Below, piece after piece: positions 6,045 to 13,618 of a DNA stretch of 13,618 bases. The position numbers and the translations under genes were made by a program. This stretch comes from Chloroflexota bacterium (GTDB taxonomy: Bacteria; Chloroflexota; Anaerolineae; B4-G1). The notes under the pieces are model-generated. The model was given only the letters and a program-made list of their open reading frames with translations. It was not told the origin of the DNA and did not search any database. Where the stretch lies: NCBI GenBank assembly GCA_011046405.1, contig DSAR01000255.1, positions 1 through 13,618 of the forward strand, written 5' to 3'. The first letter of the stretch is position 1. Every line of letters begins with the position of its first letter.

Positions 6045-8792
6045 CTATCGCCTTTTCATAGAGACAAACTTCCTGATCTCGTCAGCCACGAAGATCGAGC
6101 TGGAGACCAGCACGATTAATCCCCAATCCTGCCAACCGAGCGGCACGGTGCCCAGCGCCGCCTGCATGAATGGCACGTACTCAGCCAGGATCTGCAACAG
6201 GATCGAGAGCACGATAGCGCCGATCAGATACCGGTTGCTGAAAAACCCCAGTTGGAAGACCGATTTGTCGCGCGAGCGGCAGTTGAGCGAGTTGAAGACC
6301 TGGAACATGGCCAGGGTGGTAAACGCCATCGTCTGGGAATACGCGAGGTTGCCGTTGCGATCCGCCCAGATGAACACCCCCAGCGTCCCAATCGCCATGA
6401 ACAACGCCACGTAGGCGATATTGATCAGGATCTCGCGGTTGATGATGCGCGTATCGGGTTTGCGGGGCGGCTCGTCCATCACGTCGCCCTCCTTCGGCTC
6501 CAGAGCAATCGTGATGTCCAGGATGCCGTCGGTCACCAGGTTGACCCACAGGATCTGCACCGGGGTGATAGGCAGGCCGTGGGATGGCAAGAAGGCCAAC
6601 GTGCTCACCAGAGTCAAATCCTCGCCGATGTTGGTCGCCAGGAGGAACTTGACCACCTTGCGCACGTTCTGGAAGACGACGCGCCCCTCATCGATGGCGT
6701 TGACGATGCTGCTAAAGTTATCGTCGGTCAGCACCATCTCGGCCGTCTCTTTGGTCACGTCGGTGCCGGTGATGCCCATGGCGACGCCGATCTCGGCCGC
6801 TTGCAGCGCCGGCGCGTCGTTGACGCCATCGCCCGTCATCGCCACCACGTGCCCCTGTCTTTGCAGCGACCCGACGATGCGGTGCTTGTGCTCCGGGGAG
6901 ACGCGGGCGAAGACCGCCGCCTGCTCGATCACGTCGTCCAGTTCGTCGTCGCTCATCCCTTCCACGGCAGGCCCGGTGAATACCTTACCCTCACTTTCCC
7001 CCTCAAGGATGCCCACCTCGCGCGCGATCGCCTCTCCGGTCAGCCTGTGGTCGCCAGTCGCCATGATGACCCGTACGCCGGCCCGCTTGCAGCGCCTCAC
7101 TGCCTCGGGCACCTCGGCGCGCGGCGGATCCATCATGCCGGTCAGCCCGGCAAAGACCATCTCGACGTCGTGCCCATATTCGAGATCCTCCTTGAAGCGC
7201 TCCACCTCGTCCGGCTCGATAATCTGATAAGCCAGTCCCAGCACCCGCAGCGCCTCGCTCGCCATACGGTGGTTCTCATCCAACAGGTGTTCCCGGTCCT
7301 CGTCCTCCAGCGGACGCGCCTCACCGTTCTCGCGGATTTTGGGGCAGAGTTCGAGCACCGTCTCGGGCGCGCCCTTGACCAGCACCCACACCCTGCCCTC
7401 GGATGTCCGGTGAAACGTCGCCATGAACTTGCGCTGGGAGCTGAAGGGAATCTCGTCGATCCGATGAAATCGATCCTCCAACCCTTCCTTGTGCTGGCCG
7501 GCCTTGGCCGTCGCAACCACAAACGCGCCCTCGGTGGGATCGCCGCGAATCTCCCATTCGACCTTGCCGTTGTAATGATGCTGCACCAGGCGCGCATTGT
7601 TACACAGTGCACCGACGTGCAAGGCCAGGCGCACGTCGGGGTCGGAGGTGGGATCGAAGCGCTCGCCATCCCGCTCGAAACGCCCCTTGGGGGCAAAGCC
7701 AACGCCGGTGACGTGGATCGTCTTGCCGCCCGCCATGATTTGCTGCACCGTCATCTGGTTCGTCGTCAGCGTGCCGGTCTTGTCGCTGCAGATGACGGTC
7801 GCCGCGCCGAGCGTATCGACCGCCGGCAACCGGCGGATGATGGCGTTGCGCTTGGCCATGCGATTGACGCCCACTGCCAGTGTGATGCTCATCACCGCCG
7901 GCAACCCCTCGGGGATCGAGGAGACGGCCGAGGCCAGCGCGAACAGGAAGATTTCCTGCCATTCCAGCCCACGAATTATTCCCAAGATCAACGTCATCGC
8001 AGCCACGCTGACCGCCAGTATACCCAATTTCTTGCCCAGATCGAGCGTCTGCTTCTGCAGCGGTGACTCGACTTTCTCCGTCTCCTGGATCAACGTGGCG
8101 ATCTTGCCCATCTCGGTCTGGGCGCCGGTGGCGTAGATGATCGCCCGGCCGCGCCCGTTGGTGACGATGGTGCCGCCGTAGACGAGGTTGGTGCGCTCTG
8201 CCGTGGGCAGTTCGCCCTCCAGCGGCTCGACCGTTTTGCGCACCGAGAGCGATTCACCGGTGAGCATGGCCTCGTCGACCTCGAGGTTGGGCGCCTCAAA
8301 GAGGCGGGCGTCGGCTGGCACCTTGGCCCCGGCGTCCAGCAGAATGACGTCCCCAGGCACGATCTCTGTCGCCGGGACGCTCATCTCGATGCAATCGCCC
8401 TCATCCGGGCAATCGCGCAGCACATCGGCCTCCGGCGCGGCCTGGGATTTCAGCGTTTGCAGGGCCTCCTCCGCCCGGTATTCCTGGAAGAAGCCGATCA
8501 ATGTATTGACGATGATGACGACGCCGATCACAATCGCATCGGCCGTCTTGCCGGCGACCAGCGAGATCGCAGCCGCCATCAACAGCACGAAGACCAGCGG
8601 GTTCTTGACCTGCGCCCAGAGGATCTCGAGCTTGCTGACCCCTTCGGCGCTCTCGATCTCGTTCGGCCCGTATTCTTCCAGACGGCGCTCGACCTCGGCC
8701 GGGCTCAGGCCATGACGGCTGGATTCCAGGACGTCGAACGTCTCCTCAACATCTAGCGTGTGCCAAGCTCGTTCCATATTCCCTCTAATCAT
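6045..8792 (-). CDS. P2A-type cation-transporting ATPase, probably Ca2+
   Basis: A 915-residue P-type ATPase, typical length. In order: N-terminal cation ATPase domain (about 8-75), actuator TGES (178-181), TM4 PEGLP (294-298), phosphorylated D337 in DKTGTLT, nucleotide-domain KGAPE (473-477), DPPR (555-558), hinge TGDGVNDAPAL (653-663) and about six C-terminal membrane segments. The ion-site residues of SERCA are largely kept: N721 and E724 in TM5 (NIGEDL), and N751, T754 and D755 in TM6 (NLVTDG). The TM8 site-I glutamate is replaced by Q831 (QVFNSLN). This points to Ca2+ export; Na+ or Mn2+ pumping is the alternative. The start at 8792 has GGGAG 7 nt upstream. The ATG at 8777 (residue 6), with AGAGGG close by, is also possible. 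The gene looks monocistronic, with a terminator-like hairpin upstream. Confidence 0.93.
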   Translation of the reverse strand: MIRGNMERAWHTLDVEETFDVLESSRHGLSPAEVERRLEEYGPNEIESAEGVSKLEILWAQVKNPLVFVLLMAAAISLVAGKTADAIVIGVVIIVNTLIGFFQEYRAEEALQTLKSQAAPEADVLRDCPDEGDCIEMSVPATEIVPGDVILLDAGAKVPADARLFEAPNLEVDEAMLTGESLSVRKTVEPLEGELPTAERTNLVYGGTIVTNGRGRAIIYATGAQTEMGKIATLIQETEKVESPLQKQTLDLGKKLGILAVSVAAMTLILGIIRGLEWQEIFLFALASAVSSIPEGLPAVMSITLAVGVNRMAKRNAIIRRLPAVDTLGAATVICSDKTGTLTTNQMTVQQIMAGGKTIHVTGVGFAPKGRFERDGERFDPTSDPDVRLALHVGALCNNARLVQHHYNGKVEWEIRGDPTEGAFVVATAKAGQHKEGLEDRFHRIDEIPFSSQRKFMATFHRTSEGRVWVLVKGAPETVLELCPKIRENGEARPLEDEDREHLLDENHRMASEALRVLGLAYQIIEPDEVERFKEDLEYGHDVEMVFAGLTGMMDPPRAEVPEAVRRCKRAGVRVIMATGDHRLTGEAIAREVGILEGESEGKVFTGPAVEGMSDDELDDVIEQAAVFARVSPEHKHRIVGSLQRQGHVVAMTGDGVNDAPALQAAEIGVAMGITGTDVTKETAEMVLTDDNFSSIVNAIDEGRVVFQNVRKVVKFLLATNIGEDLTLVSTLAFLPSHGLPITPVQILWVNLVTDGILDITIALEPKEGDVMDEPPRKPDTRIINREILINIAYVALFMAIGTLGVFIWADRNGNLAYSQTMAFTTLAMFQVFNSLNCRSRDKSVFQLGFFSNRYLIGAIVLSILLQILAEYVPFMQAALGTVPLGWQDWGLIVLVSSSIFVADEIRKFVSMKRR

Positions 8793-8829
8793 GGGTAGTC
8801 TCCCGCTCGAGTTTTATTGATGCGAAGCA

Positions 8830-8954
8830 ACTGCTCACCTTGTGCTCGCCGGATCACAATCCGGAAGCCGGATCATAATCCGGCCACTTGCAGGCGACGT
8901 GTTGGCTTCTGTCACCACGCGGATTATGATCCGCTCTGCACACGTATGCTGGGC
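8830..8954 (+). repeat. Dispersed palindromic element, copy C
   Basis: The copy starts with the same ACTGCTCACCTTGTG as copy B, then has two tandem palindromic cores, CGGATCACAATCCG (8850-8863) and CGGATCATAATCCG (8869-8882). The shared 27-nt centre (8891-8917) and the right arm CGGATTATGATCCG (8920-8933) follow. The right arm is the exact inverse of the second left core, not the first. The right end, GCTGGGC, is decayed relative to copy B. It lies 37 bp upstream of the ATPase start and downstream of the SPFH terminator. Confidence 0.85.
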
Positions 8955-8969
8955 GTATCTTCTCAATAA
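8955..8969. mobile_element. Solo terminal repeat of the MITE-like element
   Basis: GTATCTTCTCAATAA is the exact inverse of the right terminal repeat at 5476-5490. The rest of that element is missing. It directly follows the decayed right end of dispersed copy C, suggesting that one element inserted beside or into the other and then decayed. A 15-bp exact match by chance in a window this size is very unlikely. Confidence 0.6.
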
Positions 8970-8987
8970 CTACAGAATTAACCCAAA

Positions 8988-9017
8988 GGGAGGGCGAGCT
9001 TCTCAGCCCACCCTCCC
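8988..9017 (-). terminator. Hairpin terminator after the nfeD-SPFH operon
   Basis: Read on the - strand, GGGAGGGTGGGCT and AGCTCGCCCTCCC form a 13-bp stem (two G-U pairs) closed by a GAGA tetraloop, followed by TTTGGGTTAATT. It starts 14 nt past the SPFH stop. The U-tract is short, so termination may be partial. Confidence 0.7.
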
Positions 9018-9031
9018 ATCCAGAACAACGC

Positions 9032-9937
9032 TTACGAACCGGGCTTTTCTATGTGCGCCTGCCGGGCGTTCGCCATCAGCGGTTGCACCAAATTCACGAA
9101 CTCGGTCGGGATGACGAACTTGGTCGATTCGCCTTCGCCCAGCGCCTTGAGCGCGTCCAGGTACTGGAGCGTCATCGTCTTGCTATCGACGCCCTGGGCG
9201 ATCTTGTAGATCTCGTTCAACGCCAGCGCGAAACCCTCGGCCCGCAAGATCGCGGCCTGCCGGTCGCCCTCCGATTGGAGGATCGTCGCCTGCTTGTCGC
9301 CCTCGGCCTTGAGGATCGCAGCCTGCTTGTCACCCTCGGCCACAGTCACGGCCGCTTCGCGCTGACCGTTCGCCTCGGCCACGACCGCGCGCCGGTTCCG
9401 CTCAGCCGCCATCTGGCGCGTCATCGCCTCTTCGATCTGCTTCGGCGGGACGACCTCGCGGATCTCGACCGCCATCACACGGATACCCCACCGATCGGTG
9501 ACGTCGTCCAGCTTCTCGTGCAGGATACGGTTGATCTCGTCCCGCTTGGAGAGCACGTCGTCCAGGTCCATCGCGCCGACCACCGCGCGCAGGGTAGTGA
9601 TCGCCAGGCCGCGCGCCGCCCCGGTGAAGTTCTCCACCTCCAGGACACTGCGCATCGGGTCGATGACCTTGTCGTAGACCAGAAAGTCGATCGAGATCGA
9701 GGCATTGTCAGCAGTGATGCAAGTCTGGGGCGGCACGTCGAAATAGACCTCTCGCAGATCGACCACCTCCCCGCGGTCGATGAAGGGAATCAGAAAGACC
9801 AGCCCCGGCCCTTTCTCTCCCACACAACGGCCCAGGCGAAAGACGACCAAGCGGCGGTATTCCGGCACGATGCGGACCGCCATCGTCACCACGATCAAAC
9901 CCAACAATAATAGGAACCCAACAATAAACAGATCCAT
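9032..9937 (-). CDS. SPFH/stomatin-like membrane protein
   Basis: A 301-residue slipin/stomatin homologue. One N-terminal membrane segment (about 3-21) is followed by the SPFH/Band 7 domain (about 22-185; VPEYRRLVVFRLGR, GPGLVFLIPFID, RGLAITTLRAVVGAMDLDDVL, DRWGIRVMAVEIREV). A helical region has three 11-residue repeats of the type AEGDKQAAILK (200-210, 211-221, 222-232), which predict a coiled-coil oligomerisation helix. Such proteins form large membrane-bound rings and act with NfeD proteases. The start is 2 bp after the nfeD stop, and its ribosome site (GAGGAGG) lies inside the nfeD end, so the two are translationally coupled. The C-terminus is full length. It is not HflC or HflK specifically, because the partner here is NfeD. 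Confidence 0.92.
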   Translation of the reverse strand: MDLFIVGFLLLLGLIVVTMAVRIVPEYRRLVVFRLGRCVGEKGPGLVFLIPFIDRGEVVDLREVYFDVPPQTCITADNASISIDFLVYDKVIDPMRSVLEVENFTGAARGLAITTLRAVVGAMDLDDVLSKRDEINRILHEKLDDVTDRWGIRVMAVEIREVVPPKQIEEAMTRQMAAERNRRAVVAEANGQREAAVTVAEGDKQAAILKAEGDKQATILQSEGDRQAAILRAEGFALALNEIYKIAQGVDSKTMTLQYLDALKALGEGESTKFVIPTEFVNLVQPLMANARQAHIEKPGS

Positions 9938-9939
9938 CG

Positions 9940-11292
9940 TTACACCTCCTCGTTACCTTGTGGCAGACTCTGAGAATCTGTACGTTCGGAGTCTGCATCT
10001 GCCGATACAACTTGCAAACGTACGCCGGATATACCAGTGACGCGCACGGGATCGCCGGCGTGAATCTCCCCCGTCGTGGCGACGGCGCTCCAATCCTGCA
10101 GATCGACGCGCACCTGCCCCGCCGGCGCCAGGTCGGTCAACGCGACGCCCTGCTGCCCGACCAAGCGCTGCGCGCCGGCCCGGACGGGCATACGGTTGGC
10201 GATGAGGATGACCCGCAACACCAGGACGCTGAACGCGATCATGCCGAGGGCCATCACGACGATCAGCCAGGGGCTGACCCGCACGGTGGGCATCGCCGGC
10301 GAGGTCGGCGTGATGGGCGCAAAGAGCAGCAACGAACCCAGGATGAAGGGTACCAGCCCGATAACTGTCACGACCGCCTCGGTGTCGGTAAGCAGGCCAA
10401 CGACGAAAAAGACGACGGAGAGGGCCAACAACCCAATGGCGGCCCAGTTCACCGGCAGGTTGCCCAATGCCATAAAAGCCACGATGTAGGCGATGACGGC
10501 CCCCGCTCCCGCCACGCTCAATCCCGGATCGGCCAGTTCGGCCAGCAGCAACAGGGTGCCCAACGAAAGCAGCAGGTAAGCGACGTTCGGTTCGGTGATG
10601 ACGTGGAAGAAACGCTCGCTCAGGTTCATCGGTTGCGCCATCACGATAGCTTCCGCCGTCTGCAACGACACCCCGGCGACCTGGCGCCCGTCCAGGCGGC
10701 GCAACAGATCATCCACGTCATCGGCCAACAGGTCGATCACGTGCAGTTCCAGCGCCTCGTCGGCGGTGACGGAGAGATTCTCGCGCACTGCCCGCTCGGC
10801 CCAGTCGGCGTTGCGCTCCCGCCGGGTAGCCACGCTGCGCACCAGGGCGGCGGCGTCAGCCGTCATCTTCTCGTCCATCACGTCGCTGATCTCAGCGCCC
10901 AGGGGCACGGGATGGGCGGAACCAACGTGGGTCGCGGGCGCCATGACCGCCACGTCAGCCGCCAACAGCACAAACATGCCAGCCGAGGTCGCCCGCGCGC
11001 CGCCGGGCGTCACGTAGACGACGGTGGGCAGCGGCGCGTTGAGCAACAGTTGGACGATGTCGCGCATGGCGGACTCCAGCCCGCCGGGCGTGTCGAGAGT
11101 GATGACGAGCACCTGCGCGCCGCGCTGTTCCGCCAGCCGCAGCCCGCGTTCGAGGTAGCGCGCCGAGAATGGGTTGATCACGCCATCCAATTCGAGCAGC
11201 ATCACCGGTCCATTCGCCGCGCCAACTGACGGCGGAAAGACGCCCAAAAACAACAGAGACAACAAAAACAAAGCCCAGTATCTTTTCTTCAT
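9940..11292 (-). CDS. NfeD-type membrane serine protease, ClpP-like
   Basis: A 450-residue long-form NfeD protein. A signal peptide (1-25, ending VGA) leads into a ClpP/crotonase-like protease domain (about 28-220). S103 in ATSAG and K142 in DEKMT match the Ser-Lys dyad of the archaeal stomatin-operon protease 1510-N. DTPGG (67-71) and GSAHPV are also kept. About five membrane segments (roughly 235-360) and a C-terminal OB-fold NfeD domain (about 375-430) follow. The family cleaves stomatin partners and is thought to act in membrane quality control. The adjacent gene encodes such a partner. The start at 11292 has AGGGGG 7 nt upstream. The promoter should lie in the 130-bp gap after mgtE, but I cannot place it. 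Confidence 0.92.
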   Translation of the reverse strand: MKKRYWALFLLSLLFLGVFPPSVGAANGPVMLLELDGVINPFSARYLERGLRLAEQRGAQVLVITLDTPGGLESAMRDIVQLLLNAPLPTVVYVTPGGARATSAGMFVLLAADVAVMAPATHVGSAHPVPLGAEISDVMDEKMTADAAALVRSVATRRERNADWAERAVRENLSVTADEALELHVIDLLADDVDDLLRRLDGRQVAGVSLQTAEAIVMAQPMNLSERFFHVITEPNVAYLLLSLGTLLLLAELADPGLSVAGAGAVIAYIVAFMALGNLPVNWAAIGLLALSVVFFVVGLLTDTEAVVTVIGLVPFILGSLLLFAPITPTSPAMPTVRVSPWLIVVMALGMIAFSVLVLRVILIANRMPVRAGAQRLVGQQGVALTDLAPAGQVRVDLQDWSAVATTGEIHAGDPVRVTGISGVRLQVVSADADSERTDSQSLPQGNEEV

Positions 11293-11321
11293 ACGTCTAC
11301 CCCCTCTGTTTCCTCCAGTTG

Positions 11322-11346
11322 TTGAGAAAGAACCTTGAGAAAGAAC
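11322..11346. repeat. Two direct copies of a 12-mer
   Basis: TTGAGAAAGAAC occurs at 11322-11333 and again at 11335-11346, a 13-bp period, in the leader of nfeD. The second copy merges with the left arm of the adjacent inverted repeat. The role is unknown. Confidence 0.6.
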
Positions 11347-11414
11347 ACGGATATACAGGATTGGCGGATCGAGAGCGGCCCAAATCCGCCCATCCCCAAA
11401 ATCCGCGTTCTCAA
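11335..11414. repeat. Nested imperfect inverted repeat between mgtE and nfeD
   Basis: The outer arms TTGAGAA (11335-11341) and TTCTCAA (11408-11414), the middle arms GAACACGGAT (11343-11352) and ATCCGCGTTC (11401-11410, one mismatch), and the inner arms GGCGGAT (11363-11369) and ATCCGCC (11384-11390) are nested. The inner hairpin may help terminate mgtE transcription, but no U-tract follows it. The arrangement looks like another intergenic repeat family. Confidence 0.5.
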
Positions 11415-11422
11415 ACCACCCA

Positions 11423-12802
11423 TCACAAGAGCATTGGCCCGAGCAAAAAGTAGGCCAGGAAAAAATAGATCAACAGCCCGGTGATGTCCTTGATGGTGGT
11501 AATGATCGGGTCAGCGCCGGCGGCCGGATCGGCGCCCACCCGCACCAGCACGTAGGGGATCAAAAAACCGAGCGTGGTCGCCAGTGCAGTGGTAAACATC
11601 AACGAAAGGCCAACGACCAGGCCAAGCGCCGGGACGCCCTGCCAAAGCGCCGCGATGACGCCGGTCACGACGCCCAGCACCGCGCCGATCGACAGGCCGA
11701 CGCTCATCTCGCGCAGCAGGTGGACGCCGAAGCGCCGCAGGTTGATGTGCCCCAACGCCAGCGCGCGGGCGAAGATGGTCGACGATTGGGTGCCAGCGTT
11801 TCCGCCCATATCCATCACGACCGGAATGAAGATCGCCAGCATCGGAATGCTCCCGATCGTGTGCTCAAAAGCGCCGATGACCGTACCGGCGAGCAATCCC
11901 CCGACCATCGCGATCAATAGAAATGGCATCCGCACCGGCCAGATGTCGCGCAGCGATCCATTCGCCAGACGATAACTGCGTCCGGTCTCACGCCCCGTGA
12001 ACGAGGCCAGGGCGGCCTTGTCGAAGAAATCCTCCGTGACCTCTTCCTCCATGATCTCCATCGCGTCGTCGATGGTGATCACGCCCACCAGCCGCTGGCC
12101 CTGGTCGACCACGGGCAAGCTCAATAGGTCGTGGTGCTGGAGCAGACGGGCCGCCTCCTCCTGGTCAGTCTCGGTCGTCGCCCACAATAGATCGATGTCC
12201 ATCAACGAGGCGATACGTTCCTCAGGCTGGGCCAGGATCAGTTCGTTCAGCGAGATTTGGCCCAGCAGTCGCCGTTCGGCGTCGGTCACGTAGAGGGTGT
12301 GGATGTCGTCCTGTTCACGTCCCACGCGGCGCACCTTTTCGAGCGCTTCGGCGACGGTCATCTCCTGCATCAGACGTACATACTTGGGCGTCATGATCCG
12401 CCCGGCGGTCTCCGGTTTGTATCCCAACAACAGGTTGACCTGGGACCGTTCAGTCGGCGGCAGTGCCTCGACCAGCCGTTTGGCGACGGCGGCCGGCAGC
12501 TCATCCAGCAAGCGGGCGCGATCGTCCGGATCCAACGCGCCGAAAATGTCGTTCGCCCGCTCCTGGGTGAAGGAGGCGATCAAGTCCTGCCGCTGCTCGA
12601 CGTCGAGCTGCTCGAACAGCGCCAGCGCGCGATCCTTGCCGAGCAGGCGAAAGGGAAGCACCCGCTCCCTGGGCGCCAGGTTCTCGATCAGCGCCCGCAG
12701 ATCGTCCATATCAGCCTGATCGAGCACGGCCTTGAGCGCTTGCATGTCACCCGCGTCGAGGTGCTCGCGGGCCAGATCGTACAGATTCTGCTGCACGTTC
12801 AT
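11423..12802 (-). CDS. mgtE: Magnesium channel MgtE
   Basis: A 459-residue MgtE-family Mg2+ channel, full length. It has a helical N domain (about 1-130, acidic), two CBS domains (about 135-255), a linker helix and five membrane segments (about 290-455). The pore-lining GNAGTQ motif is at 334-339 in PVVMDMGGNAGTQS. D439 in TTIKDITGLLIYF corresponds to the conserved pore aspartate (D432) of the Thermus protein. The N and CBS domains bind Mg2+ and close the pore when cytosolic Mg2+ is high, so regulation is likely intrinsic. The start at 12802 has AGGAGG 4 nt upstream, and the upstream pyrophosphatase stop is only 16 bp away, so the two are probably one transcript. I see no Mg2+ riboswitch in the gap. 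Confidence 0.95.
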   Translation of the reverse strand: MNVQQNLYDLAREHLDAGDMQALKAVLDQADMDDLRALIENLAPRERVLPFRLLGKDRALALFEQLDVEQRQDLIASFTQERANDIFGALDPDDRARLLDELPAAVAKRLVEALPPTERSQVNLLLGYKPETAGRIMTPKYVRLMQEMTVAEALEKVRRVGREQDDIHTLYVTDAERRLLGQISLNELILAQPEERIASLMDIDLLWATTETDQEEAARLLQHHDLLSLPVVDQGQRLVGVITIDDAMEIMEEEVTEDFFDKAALASFTGRETGRSYRLANGSLRDIWPVRMPFLLIAMVGGLLAGTVIGAFEHTIGSIPMLAIFIPVVMDMGGNAGTQSSTIFARALALGHINLRRFGVHLLREMSVGLSIGAVLGVVTGVIAALWQGVPALGLVVGLSLMFTTALATTLGFLIPYVLVRVGADPAAGADPIITTIKDITGLLIYFFLAYFLLGPMLL

Positions 12803-12818
12803 GAACGCCTCCTATGAT

Positions 12819-13618
<800 letters not shown>

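Noticed and set aside
6252..8066. A 604-codon open frame on the + strand opposite the ATPase
   Set aside because: The - strand encodes an intact P-type ATPase with every signature motif. The antisense frame is rich in His, Arg, Asp and Gln, with no domain and no ribosome site.
11322..11346. TTGAGAA strings in the nfeD leader as another MITE end
   Set aside because: Only 7 bases are shared with the MITE terminus, and no paired end or duplication is found.
12803..12818. A Mg2+ riboswitch in front of mgtE
   Set aside because: Only 16 bp separate it from the upstream gene, which is filled by the ribosome site. A leader riboswitch, if any, would be upstream of hppA, outside the window.

Overview
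The window is GC-rich bacterial chromosomal DNA with compact, long genes. The glycine decarboxylase P-protein is split into two subunits, and a K+-dependent membrane pyrophosphatase, a SPFH/NfeD pair and several families of short palindromic intergenic repeats are present. This mixture fits Chloroflexota (an Anaerolineae- or Caldilineae-like organism) best. The assignment is inferred from gene content and repeat style; the window holds no rRNA or other phylogenetic marker. I see no tRNA, rRNA, CRISPR array or transposase gene.

Layout. On the + strand, positions 1-2062 hold the 3' part of gcvPA and the whole of gcvPB, overlapping by 4 bp (ATGA). A 41-bp near-perfect palindrome and an octamer tandem repeat separate gcvPB from a convergent M14 zinc carboxypeptidase (2148-3824, -). 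Next comes a class V aminotransferase of the alanine/serine-glyoxylate type (3908-5077, -). Positions 5078-5561 contain no convincing gene. They hold a 134-bp dispersed repeat, a 19-bp palindrome and a 110-bp MITE-like element with an 8-bp target duplication. A small, unrecognised membrane protein follows (5562-5981, +), convergent with a large P2A-type Ca2+-like ATPase (6045-8792, -). Another copy of the dispersed repeat, a remnant of the MITE end and a hairpin terminator separate the ATPase from an nfeD-stomatin operon (11292 down to 9032, -). The right end carries mgtE (11423-12802, -) directly downstream of a truncated membrane pyrophosphatase gene (12819 to the window edge, -).

Function. 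The left end is glycine cleavage: GcvPA and GcvPB form the decarboxylating P-protein. The glyoxylate-type aminotransferase could supply glycine, but it lies on the other strand and the link is only suggestive. The right half is dominated by membrane ion and energy functions. These are a pyrophosphate-driven Na+/H+ pump, an Mg2+ channel probably co-transcribed with it (the pump uses Mg-PPi), a membrane serine protease with its stomatin partner, and a Ca2+-type pump.

The least ordinary content is non-coding. One dispersed element occurs in three copies, two with co-varying arms. A complete small mobile element has both terminal inverted repeats and a target duplication. A remnant of that element's end abuts one copy of the dispersed repeat. 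The pyrophosphatase also lacks an aspartate that is normally invariant.
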